A stretch of DNA of 64,000 nt from Urophycis tenuis (GCA_036785325.1 JAXIVH010000177.1:253001-317000); one strand, 5' to 3'; numbered from the stretch's first letter, positions 41,354 to 53,640 are shown. Made by a program: numbers and translations. The notes: generated from the letters alone by a model not told the origin.

Positions 41354-41800
41354 GCCTAGTACACGGCTCACATGCTGCACTGATTCTCACACATAAGAGT
41401 CTACATCATGGTGCTTACATTTTACTGACCATTATGCCACACCTAACAAACTACAATCGTTATTGTGATATCTGCACCCGTAAGATACAATTCCAACACT
41501 CATTATTCGTAATGTAATGTACATAGCTCTATCTTTTTTGTTTCATGCTTTGCTGTATTCGACTCCTGGGATTTTGCAGAAAGAAATGCCATCAAGGCTA
41601 TTAAACCCAGGGATAAGCGTGCCCCTGGTGGTGGGGTTTTAGGCTACCGTGGTCTCTGGACAACCCCGATTCATATTACCTCACAAACAGAGCGGCACAC
41701 CATCACCGGTGACACGGCATTTCTGGGACAATGCTGAATTGCACGGAGCAGCATTTGGAGCTGGAGTAGCTTTCGGAGGGAGAATCATTTTCACAGTAAC

Positions 41801-41922
41801 GCAGAGCTCTGCCACATGGCAAAGCCCACCAGAAAAATTCCCTAAACCCTCGGGTGTTCCTCTCCACGGAAGTCTTTAGTAAAAGGCGAAAGGCTTATAC
41901 GAGTTGTAGAGAAACCAGGGTT
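41801..41922 (-). ncRNA. U5 snRNA (copy B), unit 3
   Basis: As unit 2 copy B. Confidence 0.85.
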
Positions 41923-41998
41923 AAAACATGCGCCTGCTGCCACGGCCCGCCTGTCGGTCTCGCCGGCTTGGTAAACTGCCCAACGGTGGCCCTCTATG

Positions 41999-42094
41999 TT
42001 TAATATGTAGTCCCCACATAGAGGACATATCAGACATTAAGCTGATAAGAACAGATACTACCACTTGATCTTAGCCAAAAGGCAGAGAAGCGAT
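41999..42094 (-). pseudogene. U2 snRNA 5' fragment, unit 3
   Basis: Identical to unit 1. Confidence 0.88.
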
Positions 42095-43277
42095 GGCCAA
42101 CATCGGCCTGTGACGGAACACGCACTGCCGATGGAGCAACCACAACCTCTGGTCTTGCATGTCGTTGTGCACAACAATGCGCTTACCTTTTGAAGCCGCG
42201 CCCCCGGGAAAACAACTGCTTGGAAATCGGGCTCCAGGATGACACGCACATTCGTGAAGCCTTCTATCTTTATCAGGATGTTAGAAAGTATTCAGACCCT
42301 TTACTCAGCACTTAGTTTAAGGACCTTTGGCAGCAATGACAGCCTAAAAGTCTTCTTTGGCATGACGCAACAAAATGTGCCCACCAGGATTTGGGGAGTT
42401 TCTGCCATTCTTCTCTGCAGATCCTGTCCAGCTCTGTCAGGTTGGATGGGGACCGTCGGTGGACAGCCATTTTCTGGTCTCTCCAGAGAAGGTTCGATTG
42501 GGTACAAGTCAGGGCTCTGGCTGAGCCACTCAAGGACACTCACAGAGTTGTCCCTAAGCCGCTCCTGCGTTGTCTTGTCATGTGCTTTGGGTCATTGTCC
42601 TGTTGTAAGTTGAACCGTCAACCCCGTCTGAGTTTCTGAGCACTTTGGACCAGGTTTTCATTCAGGATATCTCTCTACTTTGCTCCGTCCAGCTTTCCCT
42701 CAACCCTGACAAGTCTCCCAGTCCCTGCCGCTGAAAAACACCCACACAGCATGATGCTGCCACCACCATGCTTCACCGTTGGAATGGTATCGGGCAGGCT
42801 AAGAGCGGTACCTGGCTTCCTCCACAAGTAACGCTTAGAATTGAGGGACAACAGTTCAACCTTGGTTTCAATAGACAGCAGAGAATGTTGTTTTTTAGTC
42901 TGAGTGTCCTTAAGGTGCCTTTTTAGCAACATGGAAGCAGGCTTTCTTGTGTCTTTCACCGAGGAGAGGCTTCTGTCTGGCTGCTCTGCCATAAAGGCCA
43001 GGTCGGTGTAGAGTTGCAGTGATGGTTGTCCAGAGACTCACCGCCCTAGCCTACCCAGAATGCCCATGAGTGGAAAAACAGAATAGTTTAATCATTAATA
43101 TACTTATTCTCTGCTTACCAAATCCTGGAGTTGTATGGATCTATTATGGTTATGTATTGTAGTGTTAGTCTATGTGTGTGTTTGTTTCTAAATACAGTAT
43201 ATTTTAGCACCCCACCATTAGATAATCTCCATTGTAGGAGTAGAGGTATATAAGCGTCCCAGGATCAGGCCGTACTC

Positions 43278-43292
43278 GTGTTACTTCGGTAT

Positions 43293-43333
<41 letters not shown>

Positions 43334-43381
43334 GGCCCCTGCGCAAGGATGACACGCAAATTCGTGAAGCGTTCTATCTTT
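43278..43381 (+). ncRNA. U6 snRNA, unit 4
   Basis: Identical to unit 2; TATATAAG at 43247. Confidence 0.9.
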
Positions 43382-43645
43382 ATCAAGATTTTAGAAAGTA
43401 TTCAGACCCTTTACTTAGTTCAAGGACCTTTTGCAGCAAATACAGCCTCAAGTCTTCTTGGGTAAGACGCAAAAAACTTTGCCTACCTGAATTTGGGCTC
43501 AATCTTCTATCAGCGGGATACTGTTACAACCGCTGCGACCACTGGGATTCGTGTTTTGTTACACTTGTTCTATTCTCAGGAGGTTTACAAGGCTAGCAGC
43601 TGATGAAGAGCGATGAAAACAAACAGCCATGCACTCCCTGAGAAG

Positions 43646-43709
43646 CTCCCCGTCGGGGAATTAAACCCCAGTCTCCTGCCAGGGATACTGTCCACTATAC
43701 CAACGAGGA
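43646..43709 (-). pseudogene. tRNA-Asp lacking its anticodon, unit 4
   Basis: Identical to the unit 1 copy. Confidence 0.85.
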
Positions 43710-44025
43710 GAGGGAATGGAAGCACAGCAGACGTCTGAGTCAAAGCACAAAGACTGGACGTGGACTTGGCACAGGAACCCCAAAAGCAAGAGAGATTCAT
43801 CCGAGGCTCTGAGTAGACCCAGAACACAGGGATAAGCGTGCCCATGGCAGTGGGGTTAGAGGCTCCCGTGGTCCCTGGAAATCCCAAATTCATACTACCT
43901 CACCAAGACAGCGCACCACACCGTCGCCAGGGGCACTGCATTTCCGGGAAATGCTGACTTGCACTGAGCAGCATTTGCAGCTGGGGTGCCTTTGAGAAGG
44001 AAAGGGCAATCATTTTTACAATAAA

Positions 44026-44146
44026 GCAGAGCTCTGCCACACAGCAAAGCCCACCAAAAAATTCCCTAAACTCTTGGGTGTTCCTCTCCACGGAAGTCTT
44101 TAGTAAAAGGCGAAAGGCTTATACGGTTTGTAGAGAAACCAGAGTT
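44026..44146 (-). ncRNA. U5 snRNA (copy A), unit 4
   Basis: Same RNA and same flank as unit 2. Confidence 0.9.
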
Positions 44147-44436
44147 AAAACGACTACATGCGTCCAGGAGCCGCCTGAGGGACTCGCCGGCTCAGTGAGC
44201 TGCACCACGGTGGCCCTCTGCCGAGCTACAAATTCAGGCACGAAGCCAACCTAACAGCCAACAGGATCCGCCCTTTTGCGATTGGCTTTCACTCGCTGCG
44301 AACCCATTGCCTGCTAATGACGGCAGCATACACAATAAAGACAGTGAGGCATTTGGACAGGGTTTAAATATAGGCCAATTAGACGATGCACCACGTAGAG
44401 CGGATGAAAACAAGGTCTAACCCACTCCCTGAGAAG

Positions 44437-44507
44437 CTCCCCGTCGGGGAATTAGCCCCGGTCTCCTGCGTGACAAGCAGGGATACTGTCCACTATACTA
44501 ACGAGGA
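44437..44507 (-). pseudogene. tRNA-Asp(GTC) with broken T loop, unit 4
   Basis: As unit 3. Confidence 0.8.
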
Positions 44508-44969
44508 AAGGGCATAGGAGCACAGCAGTCCTCTGACTCAAAGCACAACGACTGGACGTCGACTTGGCACAGGAACCCCAAAAGCAAGACAGATTCATCG
44601 GAGGTTCTGAGGAGACCTAGAAGCAGATGGGTCAAACAAACAAAAACAAACAGCCATCTGAGATTTTGCATCAATAAATGCCATCAAGGCGCATTGCTGC
44701 CTGCAGCAATTTGCGATTGAGGAATTACATAGACAAGATGTCAACCGTTCGCAAACAACAATCTTGCCCACAGTCCTTTCTACAAATGAACTGCGTTACC
44801 TTATTAATGAAGCTGATGTCCTTGTTCGGTGCTGCTAACTAAACCAACAATCTCGGACATTTGAAAAGCTCATTCATGGTGGCATAAAATCCATATCTAG
44901 TCAATTCCCCGTTGACAGCTGCAGTCAACGTAAGCTAAACGTTGGAATTTAATTTTCCCACAAGCACAC

Positions 44970-45133
44970 CAGGGGAGAGCGCGGACGCAGTCCCCCACTA
45001 CCAGAAATTTTGCAGTCGAGATTCCCACATGTGGGGAATTCGCAGGGGTCAGCACAACCGCAGTGCAATGGCTGAGCCTCACCCTGGGTGAACCACCTTC
45101 TAGATCATGGTATCTCCCCTGCCAGGTAAGTAT
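44970..45133 (-). ncRNA. U1 snRNA, unit 4
   Basis: Same variant as unit 3. Confidence 0.92.
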
Positions 45134-45580
45134 GCCTAGTACACGGCTCACATGCTGCACTGATTCTCACACATAAGAGTCTACATCATGGTGCTTACAT
45201 TTTACTGACCATTATGCCACACCTAACAAACTACAATCGTTATTGTGATATCTGCACCCGTAAGATACAATTCCAACACTCATTATTCGTAATGTAATGT
45301 ACATAGCTCTATCTTTTTTGTTTCATGCTTTGCTGTATTCGACTCCTGGGATTTTGCAGAAAGAAATGCCATCAAGGCTATTAAACCCAGGGATAAGCGT
45401 GCCCCTGGTGGTGGGGTTTTAGGCTACCGTGGTCTCTGGACAACCCCGATTCATATTACCTCACAAACAGAGCGGCACACCATCACCGGTGACACGGCAT
45501 TTCTGGGACAATGCTGAATTGCACGGAGCAGCATTTGGAGCTGGAGTAGCTTTCGGAGGGAGAATCATTTTCACAGTAAC

Positions 45581-45702
45581 GCAGAGCTCTGCCACATGGC
45601 AAAGCCCACCAGAAAAATTCCCTAAACCCTCGGGTGTTCCTCTCCACGGAAGTCTTTAGTAAAAGGCGAAAGGCTTATACGAGTTGTAGAGAAACCAGGG
45701 TT
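45581..45702 (-). ncRNA. U5 snRNA (copy B), unit 4
   Basis: As unit 2 copy B. Confidence 0.85.
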
Positions 45703-45778
45703 AAAACATGCGCCTGCTGCCACGGCCCGCCTGTCGGTCTCGCCGGCTTGGTAAACTGCCCAACGGTGGCCCTCTATG

Positions 45779-45874
45779 TTTAATATGTAGTCCCCACATA
45801 GAGGACATATCAGACATTAAGCTGATAAGAACAGATACTACCACTTGATCTTAGCCAAAAGGCAGAGAAGCGAT
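45779..45874 (-). pseudogene. U2 snRNA 5' fragment, unit 4
   Basis: Identical to unit 1. Confidence 0.88.
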
Positions 45875-47057
45875 GGCCAACATCGGCCTGTGACGGAACA
45901 CGCACTGCCGATGGAGCAACCACAACCTCTGGTCTTGCATGTCGTTGTGCACAACAATGCGCTTACCTTTTGAAGCCGCGCCCCCGGGAAAACAACTGCT
46001 TGGAAATCGGGCTCCAGGATGACACGCACATTCGTGAAGCCTTCTATCTTTATCAGGATGTTAGAAAGTATTCAGACCCTTTACTCAGCACTTAGTTTAA
46101 GGACCTTTGGCAGCAATGACAGCCTAAAAGTCTTCTTTGGCATGACGCAACAAAATGTGCCCACCAGGATTTGGGGAGTTTCTGCCATTCTTCTCTGCAG
46201 ATCCTGTCCAGCTCTGTCAGGTTGGATGGGGACCGTCGGTGGACAGCCATTTTCTGGTCTCTCCAGAGAAGGTTCGATTGGGTACAAGTCAGGGCTCTGG
46301 CTGAGCCACTCAAGGACACTCACAGAGTTGTCCCTAAGCCGCTCCTGCGTTGTCTTGTCGTGTGCTTTGGGTCATTGTCCTGTTGTAAGTTGAACCGTCA
46401 ACCCCGTCTGAGTTTCTGAGCACTTTGGACCAGGTTTTCATTCAGGATATCTCTCTACTTTGCTCCGTCCAGCTTTCCCTCAACCCTGACAAGTCTCCCA
46501 GTCCCTGCCGCTGAAAAACACCCACACAGCATGATGCTGCCACCACCATGCTTCACCGTTGGAATGGTATCGGGCAGGCTAAGAGCGGTACCTGGCTTCC
46601 TCCACAAGTAACGCTTAGAATTGAGGGACAACAGTTCAACCTTGGTTTCAATAGACAGCAGAGAATGTTGTTTTTTAGTCTGAGTGTCCTTAAGGTGCCT
46701 TTTTAGCAACATGGAAGCAGGCTTTCTTGTGTCTTTCACCGAGGAGAGGCTTCTGTCTGGCTGCTCTGCCATAAAGGCCAGGTCGGTGTAGAGTTGCAGT
46801 GATGGTTGTCCAGAGACTCACCGCCCTAGCCTACCCAGAATGCCCATGAGTGGAAAAACAGAATAGTTTAATCATTAATATACTTATTCTCTGCTTACCA
46901 AATCCTGGAGTTGTATGGATCTATTATGGTTATGTATTGTAGTGTTAGTCTATGTGTGTGTTTGTTTCTAAATACAGTATATTTTAGCACCCCACCATTA
47001 GATAATCTCCATTGTAGGAGTAGAGGTATATAAGCGTCCCAGGATCAGGCCGTACTC

Positions 47058-47072
47058 GTGTTACTTCGGTAT

Positions 47073-47113
<41 letters not shown>

Positions 47114-47161
47114 GGCCCCTGCGCAAGGATGACACGCAAATTCGTGAAGCGTTCTATCTTT
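47058..47161 (+). ncRNA. U6 snRNA, unit 5
   Basis: Identical to unit 2; TATATAAG at 47027. Fourth and last complete U6 copy. Confidence 0.9.
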
Positions 47162-47425
47162 ATCAAGATTTTAGAAAGTATTCAGACCCTTTACTTAGTT
47201 CAAGGACCTTTTGCAGCAAATACAGCCTCAAGTCTTCTTGGGTAAGACGCAAAAAACTTTGCCTACCTGAATTTGGGCTCAATCTTCTATCAGCGGGATA
47301 CTGTTACAACCGCTGCGACCACTGGGATTCGTGTTTTGTTACACTTGTTCTATTCTCAGGAGGTTTACAAGGCTAGCAGCTGATGAAGAGCGATGAAAAC
47401 AAACAGCCATGCACTCCCTGAGAAG

Positions 47426-47489
47426 CTCCCCGTCGGGGAATTAAACCCCAGTCTCCTGCCAGGGATACTGTCCACTATACCAACGAGGA
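47426..47489 (-). pseudogene. tRNA-Asp lacking its anticodon, unit 5
   Basis: Identical to the unit 1 copy. Confidence 0.85.
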
Positions 47490-47805
47490 GAGGGAATGGA
47501 AGCACAGCAGACGTCTGAGTCAAAGCACAAAGACTGGACGTGGACTTGGCACAGGAACCCCAAAAGCAAGAGAGATTCATCCGAGGCTCTGAGTAGACCC
47601 AGAACACAGGGATAAGCGTGCCCATGGCAGTGGGGTTAGAGGCTCCCGTGGTCCCTGGAAATCCCAAATTCATACTACCTCACCAAGACAGCGCACCACA
47701 CCGTCGCCAGGGGCACTGCATTTCCGGGAAATGCTGACTTGCACTGAGCAGCATTTGCAGCTGGGGTGCCTTTGAGAAGGAAAGGGCAATCATTTTTACA
47801 ATAAA

Positions 47806-47926
47806 GCAGAGCTCTGCCACACAGCAAAGCCCACCAAAAAATTCCCTAAACTCTTGGGTGTTCCTCTCCACGGAAGTCTTTAGTAAAAGGCGAAAGGCTT
47901 ATACGGTTTGTAGAGAAACCAGAGTT
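47806..47926 (-). ncRNA. U5 snRNA (copy A), unit 5
   Basis: Same RNA and same flank as unit 2. Confidence 0.9.
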
Positions 47927-48216
47927 AAAACGACTACATGCGTCCAGGAGCCGCCTGAGGGACTCGCCGGCTCAGTGAGCTGCACCACGGTGGCCCTCTG
48001 CCGAGCTACAAATTCAGGCACGAAGCCAACCTAACAGCCAACAGGATCCGCCCTTTTGCGATTGGCTTTCACTCGCTGCGAACCCATTGCCTGCTAATGA
48101 CGGCAGCATACACAATAAAGACAGTGAGGCATTTGGACAGGGTTTAAATATAGGCCAATTAGACGATGCACCACGTAGAGCGGATGAAAACAAGGTCTAA
48201 CCCACTCCCTGAGAAG

Positions 48217-48287
48217 CTCCCCGTCGGGGAATTAGCCCCGGTCTCCTGCGTGACAAGCAGGGATACTGTCCACTATACTAACGAGGA
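48217..48287 (-). pseudogene. tRNA-Asp(GTC) with broken T loop, unit 5
   Basis: As unit 3. Confidence 0.8.
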
Positions 48288-48749
48288 AAGGGCATAGGAG
48301 CACAGCAGTCCTCTGACTCAAAGCACAACGACTGGACGTCGACTTGGCACAGGAACCCCAAAAGCAAGACAGATTCATCGGAGGTTCTGAGGAGACCTAG
48401 AAGCAGATGGGTCAAACAAACAAAAACAAACAGCCATCTGAGATTTTGCATCAATAAATGCCATCAAGGCGCATTGCTGCCTGCAGCAATTTGCGATTGA
48501 GGAATTACATAGACAAGATGTCAACCGTTCGCAAACAACAATCTTGCCCACAGTCCTTTCTACAAATGAACTGCGTTACCTTATTAATGAAGCTGATGTC
48601 CTTGTTCGGTGCTGCTAACTAAACCAACAATCTCGGACATTTGAAAAGCTCATTCATGGTGGCATAAAATCCATATCTAGTCAATTCCCCGTTGACAGCT
48701 GCAGTCAACGTAAGCTAAACGTTGGAATTTAATTTTCCCACAAGCACAC

Positions 48750-48913
48750 CAGGGGAGAGCGCGGACGCAGTCCCCAACTACCAGAAATTTTGCAGTCGAG
48801 ATTCCCACATGTGGGGAATTCGCAGGGGTCAGCACAACCGCAGTGCAATGGCTGAGCCTCACCCTGGGTGAACCACCTTCTTGATCATGGTATCTCCCCT
48901 GCCAGGTAAGTAT
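48750..48913 (-). ncRNA. U1 snRNA, unit 5
   Basis: As unit 2 but with one change near the 3' stem-loop (GTAGTTGGGGACTGC for GTAGTGGGGGACTGC). Confidence 0.9.
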
Positions 48914-49360
48914 GCCTAGTACACGGCTCACATGCTGCACTGATTCTCACACATAAGAGTCTACATCATGGTGCTTACATTTTACTGACCATTATGCCAC
49001 ACCTAACAAACTACAATCGTTATTGTGATATCTGCACCCGTAAGATACAATTCCAACACTCATTATTCGTAATGTAATGTACATAGCTCTATCTTTTTTG
49101 TTTCATGCTTTGCTGTATTCGACTCCTGGGATTTTGCAGAAGGAAATGCCATCAAGGCTATTAAACCCAGGGATAAGCGTGCCCCTGGTGGTGGGGTTTT
49201 AGGCTACCGTGGTCTCTGGACAACCCCGATTCATATTACCTCACAAACAGAGCGGCACACCGTCACCGGTGACACGGCATTTCTGGGACAATGCTGAATT
49301 GCACGGAGCAGCATTTGGAGCTGGAGTAGCTTTCGGAGGGAGAATCATTTTCACAGTAAC

Positions 49361-49482
49361 GCAGAGCTCTGCCACATGGCAAAGCCCACCAGAAAAATTC
49401 CCTAAACCCTCGGGTGTTCCTCTCCACGGAAGTCTTTAGTAAAAGGCGAAAGGCTTATACGAGTTGTAGAGAAACCAGGGTT
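49361..49482 (-). ncRNA. U5 snRNA (copy B), unit 5
   Basis: RNA unchanged; the flank has the unit 1 GGTGACGGTG form, so units 1 and 5 agree against 2-4. Confidence 0.85.
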
Positions 49483-49558
49483 AAAACATGCGCCTGCTGC
49501 CACGGCCCGCCTGTCGGTCTCGCCGGCTTGGTAAACTGCCCAACGGTGGCCCTCTATG

Positions 49559-49654
49559 TTTAATATGTAGTCCCCACATAGAGGACATATCAGACATTAA
49601 GCTGATAAGAACAGATACTACCACTTGATCTTAGCCAAAAGGCAGAGAAGCGAT
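49559..49654 (-). pseudogene. U2 snRNA 5' fragment, unit 5
   Basis: Identical to unit 1. Confidence 0.88.
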
Positions 49655-49973
49655 GGCCAACATCGGCCTGTGACGGAACACGCACTGCCGATGGAGCAAC
49701 CACAACCTCTGGTCTTGCATGTCGTTGTGCACAACAATGCGCTTACCTTTTGAAGCCGCGCCCCCGGGAAAACAACTGCTTGGAAATCGGGCTCCAGGAT
49801 GACACGCACATTCGTGAAGCCTTCTATCTTTATCAGGATGTTAGAAAGTATTCAGACCCTTTACTCAGCACTTAGTTTAAGGACCTTTGGCAGCAATGAC
49901 AGCCTAAAAGTCTTCTTTGGCATGACGCAACAAAATGTGCCCACCAGGATTTGGGGAGTTTCTGCCATTCTTC

Positions 49974-51780
49974 CCTGGGAGAGCGCGACCTTACAGCCCG
50001 ACAAGATGTGCTGGAGGTTTGCATTAGGGGTGTTGCAGAGTGTGCAGCATTCCTCGCTCCTGAAACACTGGTGAAGGTTCCAAGGACAGCGTGTCATATG
50101 TTGAGCAGATGAGGAAGCTGAGCCATGCCTGCGGGATCTTCCAAAGGTCTGTCCAACTGATGTTGCGGTTGACGACTTCCTCCCAGGTTGTCCAGCTTCC
50201 TTGGTGGCCCTGTGACACGGCCTTGATCTTGTAGCGCTCTTCCTCCATCCTCGTCACCTCCGCCACCACCATCTTCTTCCTCTCTTTGCGGTTGGCCTTG
50301 GACCAGATCTGCGGTGCTTCTCCCACCCTAGGCCGGCTCTTCCTTCCTGGACTCTGCCAATGATCTCTTGATGTTGTAGGCGACTGATGGCTTGATTGAC
50401 CTCGGTTTGGGCGGTCCACTTCTGGCTTGTCGGGATCTTGATGTTTGCGTTCCAAACAGTCAGGTCAGTGGACTCTCTTAGCTCAAGAACGAGCCTGGTC
50501 TTTTCCTGCTCATAGCCCAAACTGATGGATTGGAGCGGCAGCTGGAGGATGTTCCTTCCGAAGACGCCTGTTTCAGAGAGGCACTGTGGCTGCCCCAACC
50601 ATTTTCTAATGAATGAGTTGGCTTTTCCATCCATTCTACTTGCGGTGGATGAGGGGATATCACTCAATTTCAATGGCCACATCACCCCCCTGTAGAGTGT
50701 AAATTGGTAGCACCAGATCTTGTACTTTCCCAGGAGTTGGCTTTGGTCAATCTTGCCTGCCAGGCCCTCTGAGAGCTGTTTCAACACGGTTATCCCCATC
50801 TGTTTGTCCGAGAGCTCTGCCGTGTACTGCCTCCCTAGGCTTTTAATGGGTTGCTCACAGAGGAGTGGGATTTTCTCACCCCCTACAAAGAAGATAGTGC
50901 GTCAGTGCGTCGTTTCTGACTCCTCTTCTAAGAGACAAGCTCCATAATTTTGATGGTTTGATCCTTATTTGAGCCCATGATCTCAGCTTATCCATGCTTT
51001 TCAGCAGTGTTGATGTACATGCTGCTGTCTGAAGGAGGCTGGTGACGTCGTCCATGTTCGTCTTCAGTGGAGGTAGCCGGTAGCTTGATCCCTCCGACCA
51101 TCTGTCTTGCCCCTATGAGGATTACTTCAGAGGCTGCCACGAACAGGATGGGAGAGATGGCACACCCCATGGTGATTCCTACCTCTAGCTGTTGCCAGCT
51201 GGTGGTGAAATCTTGGAGGGCAGTACATCTGCAGGTCATTGAAGTAGGATGTAACCATGTTCTTGATGCAGGAGGGCATGTGGAAGAACTCCATGGTATA
51301 GTTGATCAGCTGGTGTGGGACTGATCCATATATTTTCGCAAGATCGAGCCAGACAACGTGGAGGTCTGTCTTCTCCTGCTTGGCCTTCTGGATCTGGTAC
51401 CAGATAATTCTAGAGTGCTCTACGCCCCCTGGAAAGCCTGGGACTCCCACCTTCTGGCAGTTTGTATCTATGTAGCCATTCTCAAGCATGTAGTTGCTCA
51501 TCCTTTTAGCCAGCACTGAGAAGATTTTCTCTTTTACATTCAGTAGGGCGATGTTTCTGAACTGGCTGATGTCTTTGGAGTTCGTTTCCTTCAGGATGAA
51601 GGCCGCTACGGCCCTTTGCCATTCAGATGGAATGAGTTGCTTTTTCCAGGCAGCTCTCATAATGTACCATAGCACCTCCAGCACCTTAGGCCAGTTCTTA
51701 TAAAGCTCATAGGGGACTCTGTTGTGGCCTGGGGCTGATGAGGACCTTGCCTTCTTCACGACCTGCCTGACTTCACAATC
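49974..51780 (-). mobile_element. RLE-type LINE remnant truncated at the array edge
   Basis: On the minus strand a reverse transcriptase is spread over several frames. Blocks: SSSAPGHNRVPYELYKNW, FRNIALLNVKEKIFSVLAKR, VGVPGFPGGVEHSRIIWYQI, DLHVVWLDLAKIYGSVPHQL (51127-51759), VGITMGCAISPILFVAA (near 51180), and C-terminal pieces from 50799 down to 50024. Near the end, ECCTLCNTPNANLQHILSGC has the C-x2-C-H-C finger that precedes a restriction-like endonuclease in R2/NeSL-type elements. That endonuclease is cut off where the array begins. Frameshifts make it inactive. Confidence 0.75.
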
Positions 51781-52144
51781 AATTCACAAACAGTGAACAC
51801 AATACACAATACACGCAATGAAATTCGGGGGACAAAAGTCAATATTACAATCTATTCATAGTGATCCAAGCGAGATTTCATTGGCGTGTGATTTCTGGAT
51901 GTGATTCCAATCACATAAGCCTATCTAACTCGTGCCCAATCCAAACGTCCTAGCAGCGGATGGAACGCATGAGGTCTACAAGGGCTTTTTTCCTCTGCAG
52001 TCTGTCAGGTCCATTCGGGTCACGCAGGTCGTAGCTACAACGCGGTCAGATTTGCGGATGGTATCCGTTTCTTTCGCAAGCCAAAAATCATGGCATGCGT
52101 GTAATAAGGCGCTGCATCTCTTTGACTTACGATGCAGAACAGGA
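51781..52144. other. Spacer between LINE remnant and hAT element
   Basis: No gene recognised; the overlapping frames at 51932 (plus) and 51976 (minus) show no known motif. Confidence 0.35.
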
Positions 52145-52152
52145 GCTGAAAT

Positions 52153-52787
52153 CAGGCCCGGGGTGGCCATCGGGAGGTTCGGGAGGTTTCCCGGTGGGCC
52201 GGTCCATTTTCAAATGTCTTTTGGGCCGCTTGAGTGGGGGAAAATAATGTTGACCATTGATTTATCATCTCCTAAAGTAGACGTTCTTCATTCGTCTGAC
52301 ATTTCAGCCCCAGCATGGCAGTATATGTTATATGGATTATACAATCTAAGGTACTTCTCCCCTCCCTAATATCTGAGTTGGTTGGGTCCATGGTTGGTCT
52401 GTTATTTAGCGGTACCAGTAACAGATGAGAGGAGAGAAACCTGACCAGTGTCGTTGGTTATGGAGAGCAGAAAAAGGCCAGGAGGAGCTGAAAAGGCCAG
52501 GTTTAAAAAATAAGGGCGCTGGAAGAAGATGCTGCCAAACGTGAACATTAACATGTAAACTCCAGCATGACATGTGTAAGTCAGCCCAAGCAGTAGGACA
52601 TGGTTAAGTGACTTTTTTTTTTCCTGGATTTTACATTTGGCAACCACCCTATATTGATATCCAATTAAAAAAAGGGATAGTAAGAGTTTTGCGCTGTTCA
52701 TTTACTCAAATTCTTCCACCACTGCAAAAAGTGGGCCGGTCTGGGCCCAAAACTCCCGGGCTGAACATAGGTCCCACCCCGGCCCTG
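52153..52787. mobile_element. Non-autonomous hAT-like element, 635 bp
   Basis: Terminal inverted repeats CAGGCCCGGGGTGG and CCACCCCGGCCCTG are flanked by a perfect 8-bp duplication GCTGAAAT (52145-52152, 52788-52795). The CAGGG-type end and the 8-bp duplication are hAT traits. The 99-codon minus frame inside is not a transposase. Confidence 0.85.
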
Positions 52788-52795
52788 GCTGAAAT

Positions 52796-53527
52796 GGTCA
52801 TAATAGTAATTATTATTACACAGGGGGAGTGTGAAGCTCGGGTGAGAAACTCTGAACCACCAGTCCCTCCACCGTCAGGGTGGCCATGCTGTCACCAATC
52901 CTGCAGCGCTCACACAAGCAAGAAAATAGATTAAAACCTCACATGTACTGCTGCAACAGTCAATTATTATTATTTCTTGGGGGAAAAATAAAAAGAAAAC
53001 AAATGAATACAACAAATCAACATAACCAAACAAAAACAAACAAAACAAAACAGCAGGCTCTGTATGTGGGAGCGGCGGTCATACAGGACAGCGACAGGAC
53101 CTAGAAACAAACTAAACTAAACATCCAACGATCATACCAGGGGGTAGAAATGACGACGCAGCAGCAGTAGAAGCAAAGATGGCCAGAGCACCATAACACC
53201 GCCATAACACCACACCCCATCAAACCACAGGCCAGGCCAGTCTCCCCTCCTGCCAACGTCTGTCAGGGAAACCCCAGCACCCCGCTGACCCCCGCTCGGT
53301 CGGATGGAGGAACCAGCAGAGGAGAGATCTGCCATGCTTGCCTGTGTGTCTTTATACTAACAATAATGAGGAAGTGAGAGGAGTTGGCATCCTTACGGTG
53401 TCCGGCTAGGGACAAACTTCTTAAAGGTCACATATGGGAGTTTTTGGCATGTTTAATTGCAAATATCTCACATATAATATCATATCTCATATCTCAAGTA
53501 TAACGTTGACGCAATTGAAAAATACAT
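52796..53527. other. Unassigned sequence
   Basis: A/C-rich stretch (52990-53060) and a GC-richer block (53130-53340) without recognisable coding similarity. Confidence 0.35.
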
Positions 53528-53640
53528 AACACAGGTATATGGAAGTAGACCTTTGTAATACATTTTTAATCAAATCTCACGGTTCAGTCGTTTAGCCTCC
53601 ATTAATTGCAGAAATGTGGTGTGAAGAAGAATAATATGAC
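53528..53640 (+). repeat. Dispersed repeat, copy 2
   Basis: Diverged copy of 7460-7582. Confidence 0.7.

Larger units (their letters stand above)
39561..43340. repeat. snRNA/tRNA array unit 3 (3780 bp)
   Basis: Carries TCTAGATC in U1, shared only with unit 4, and ACGAGGAAAGG next to the second tRNA-Asp copy, shared with units 4 and 5. Confidence 0.95.
43341..47120. repeat. snRNA/tRNA array unit 4 (3780 bp)
   Basis: Shares the U1 TCTAGATC variant with unit 3, and CTCGGACATTTG plus CATAAAATCC (about 44850-44890) with unit 5. Confidence 0.95.
47121..49973. repeat. snRNA/tRNA array unit 5, truncated (2853 bp)
   Basis: Follows unit 4 until the Tc1 remnant, then stops at TCTGCCATTCTTC (49973) and continues into LINE sequence. 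It has no downstream U6 promoter. Confidence 0.95.

Noticed and set aside
32281..50074. Recurring 60-124 codon frames in each array unit
   Set aside because: They overlap U1, U5, U2 and tRNA sequences or Tc1 debris and are simply repeated with the unit.
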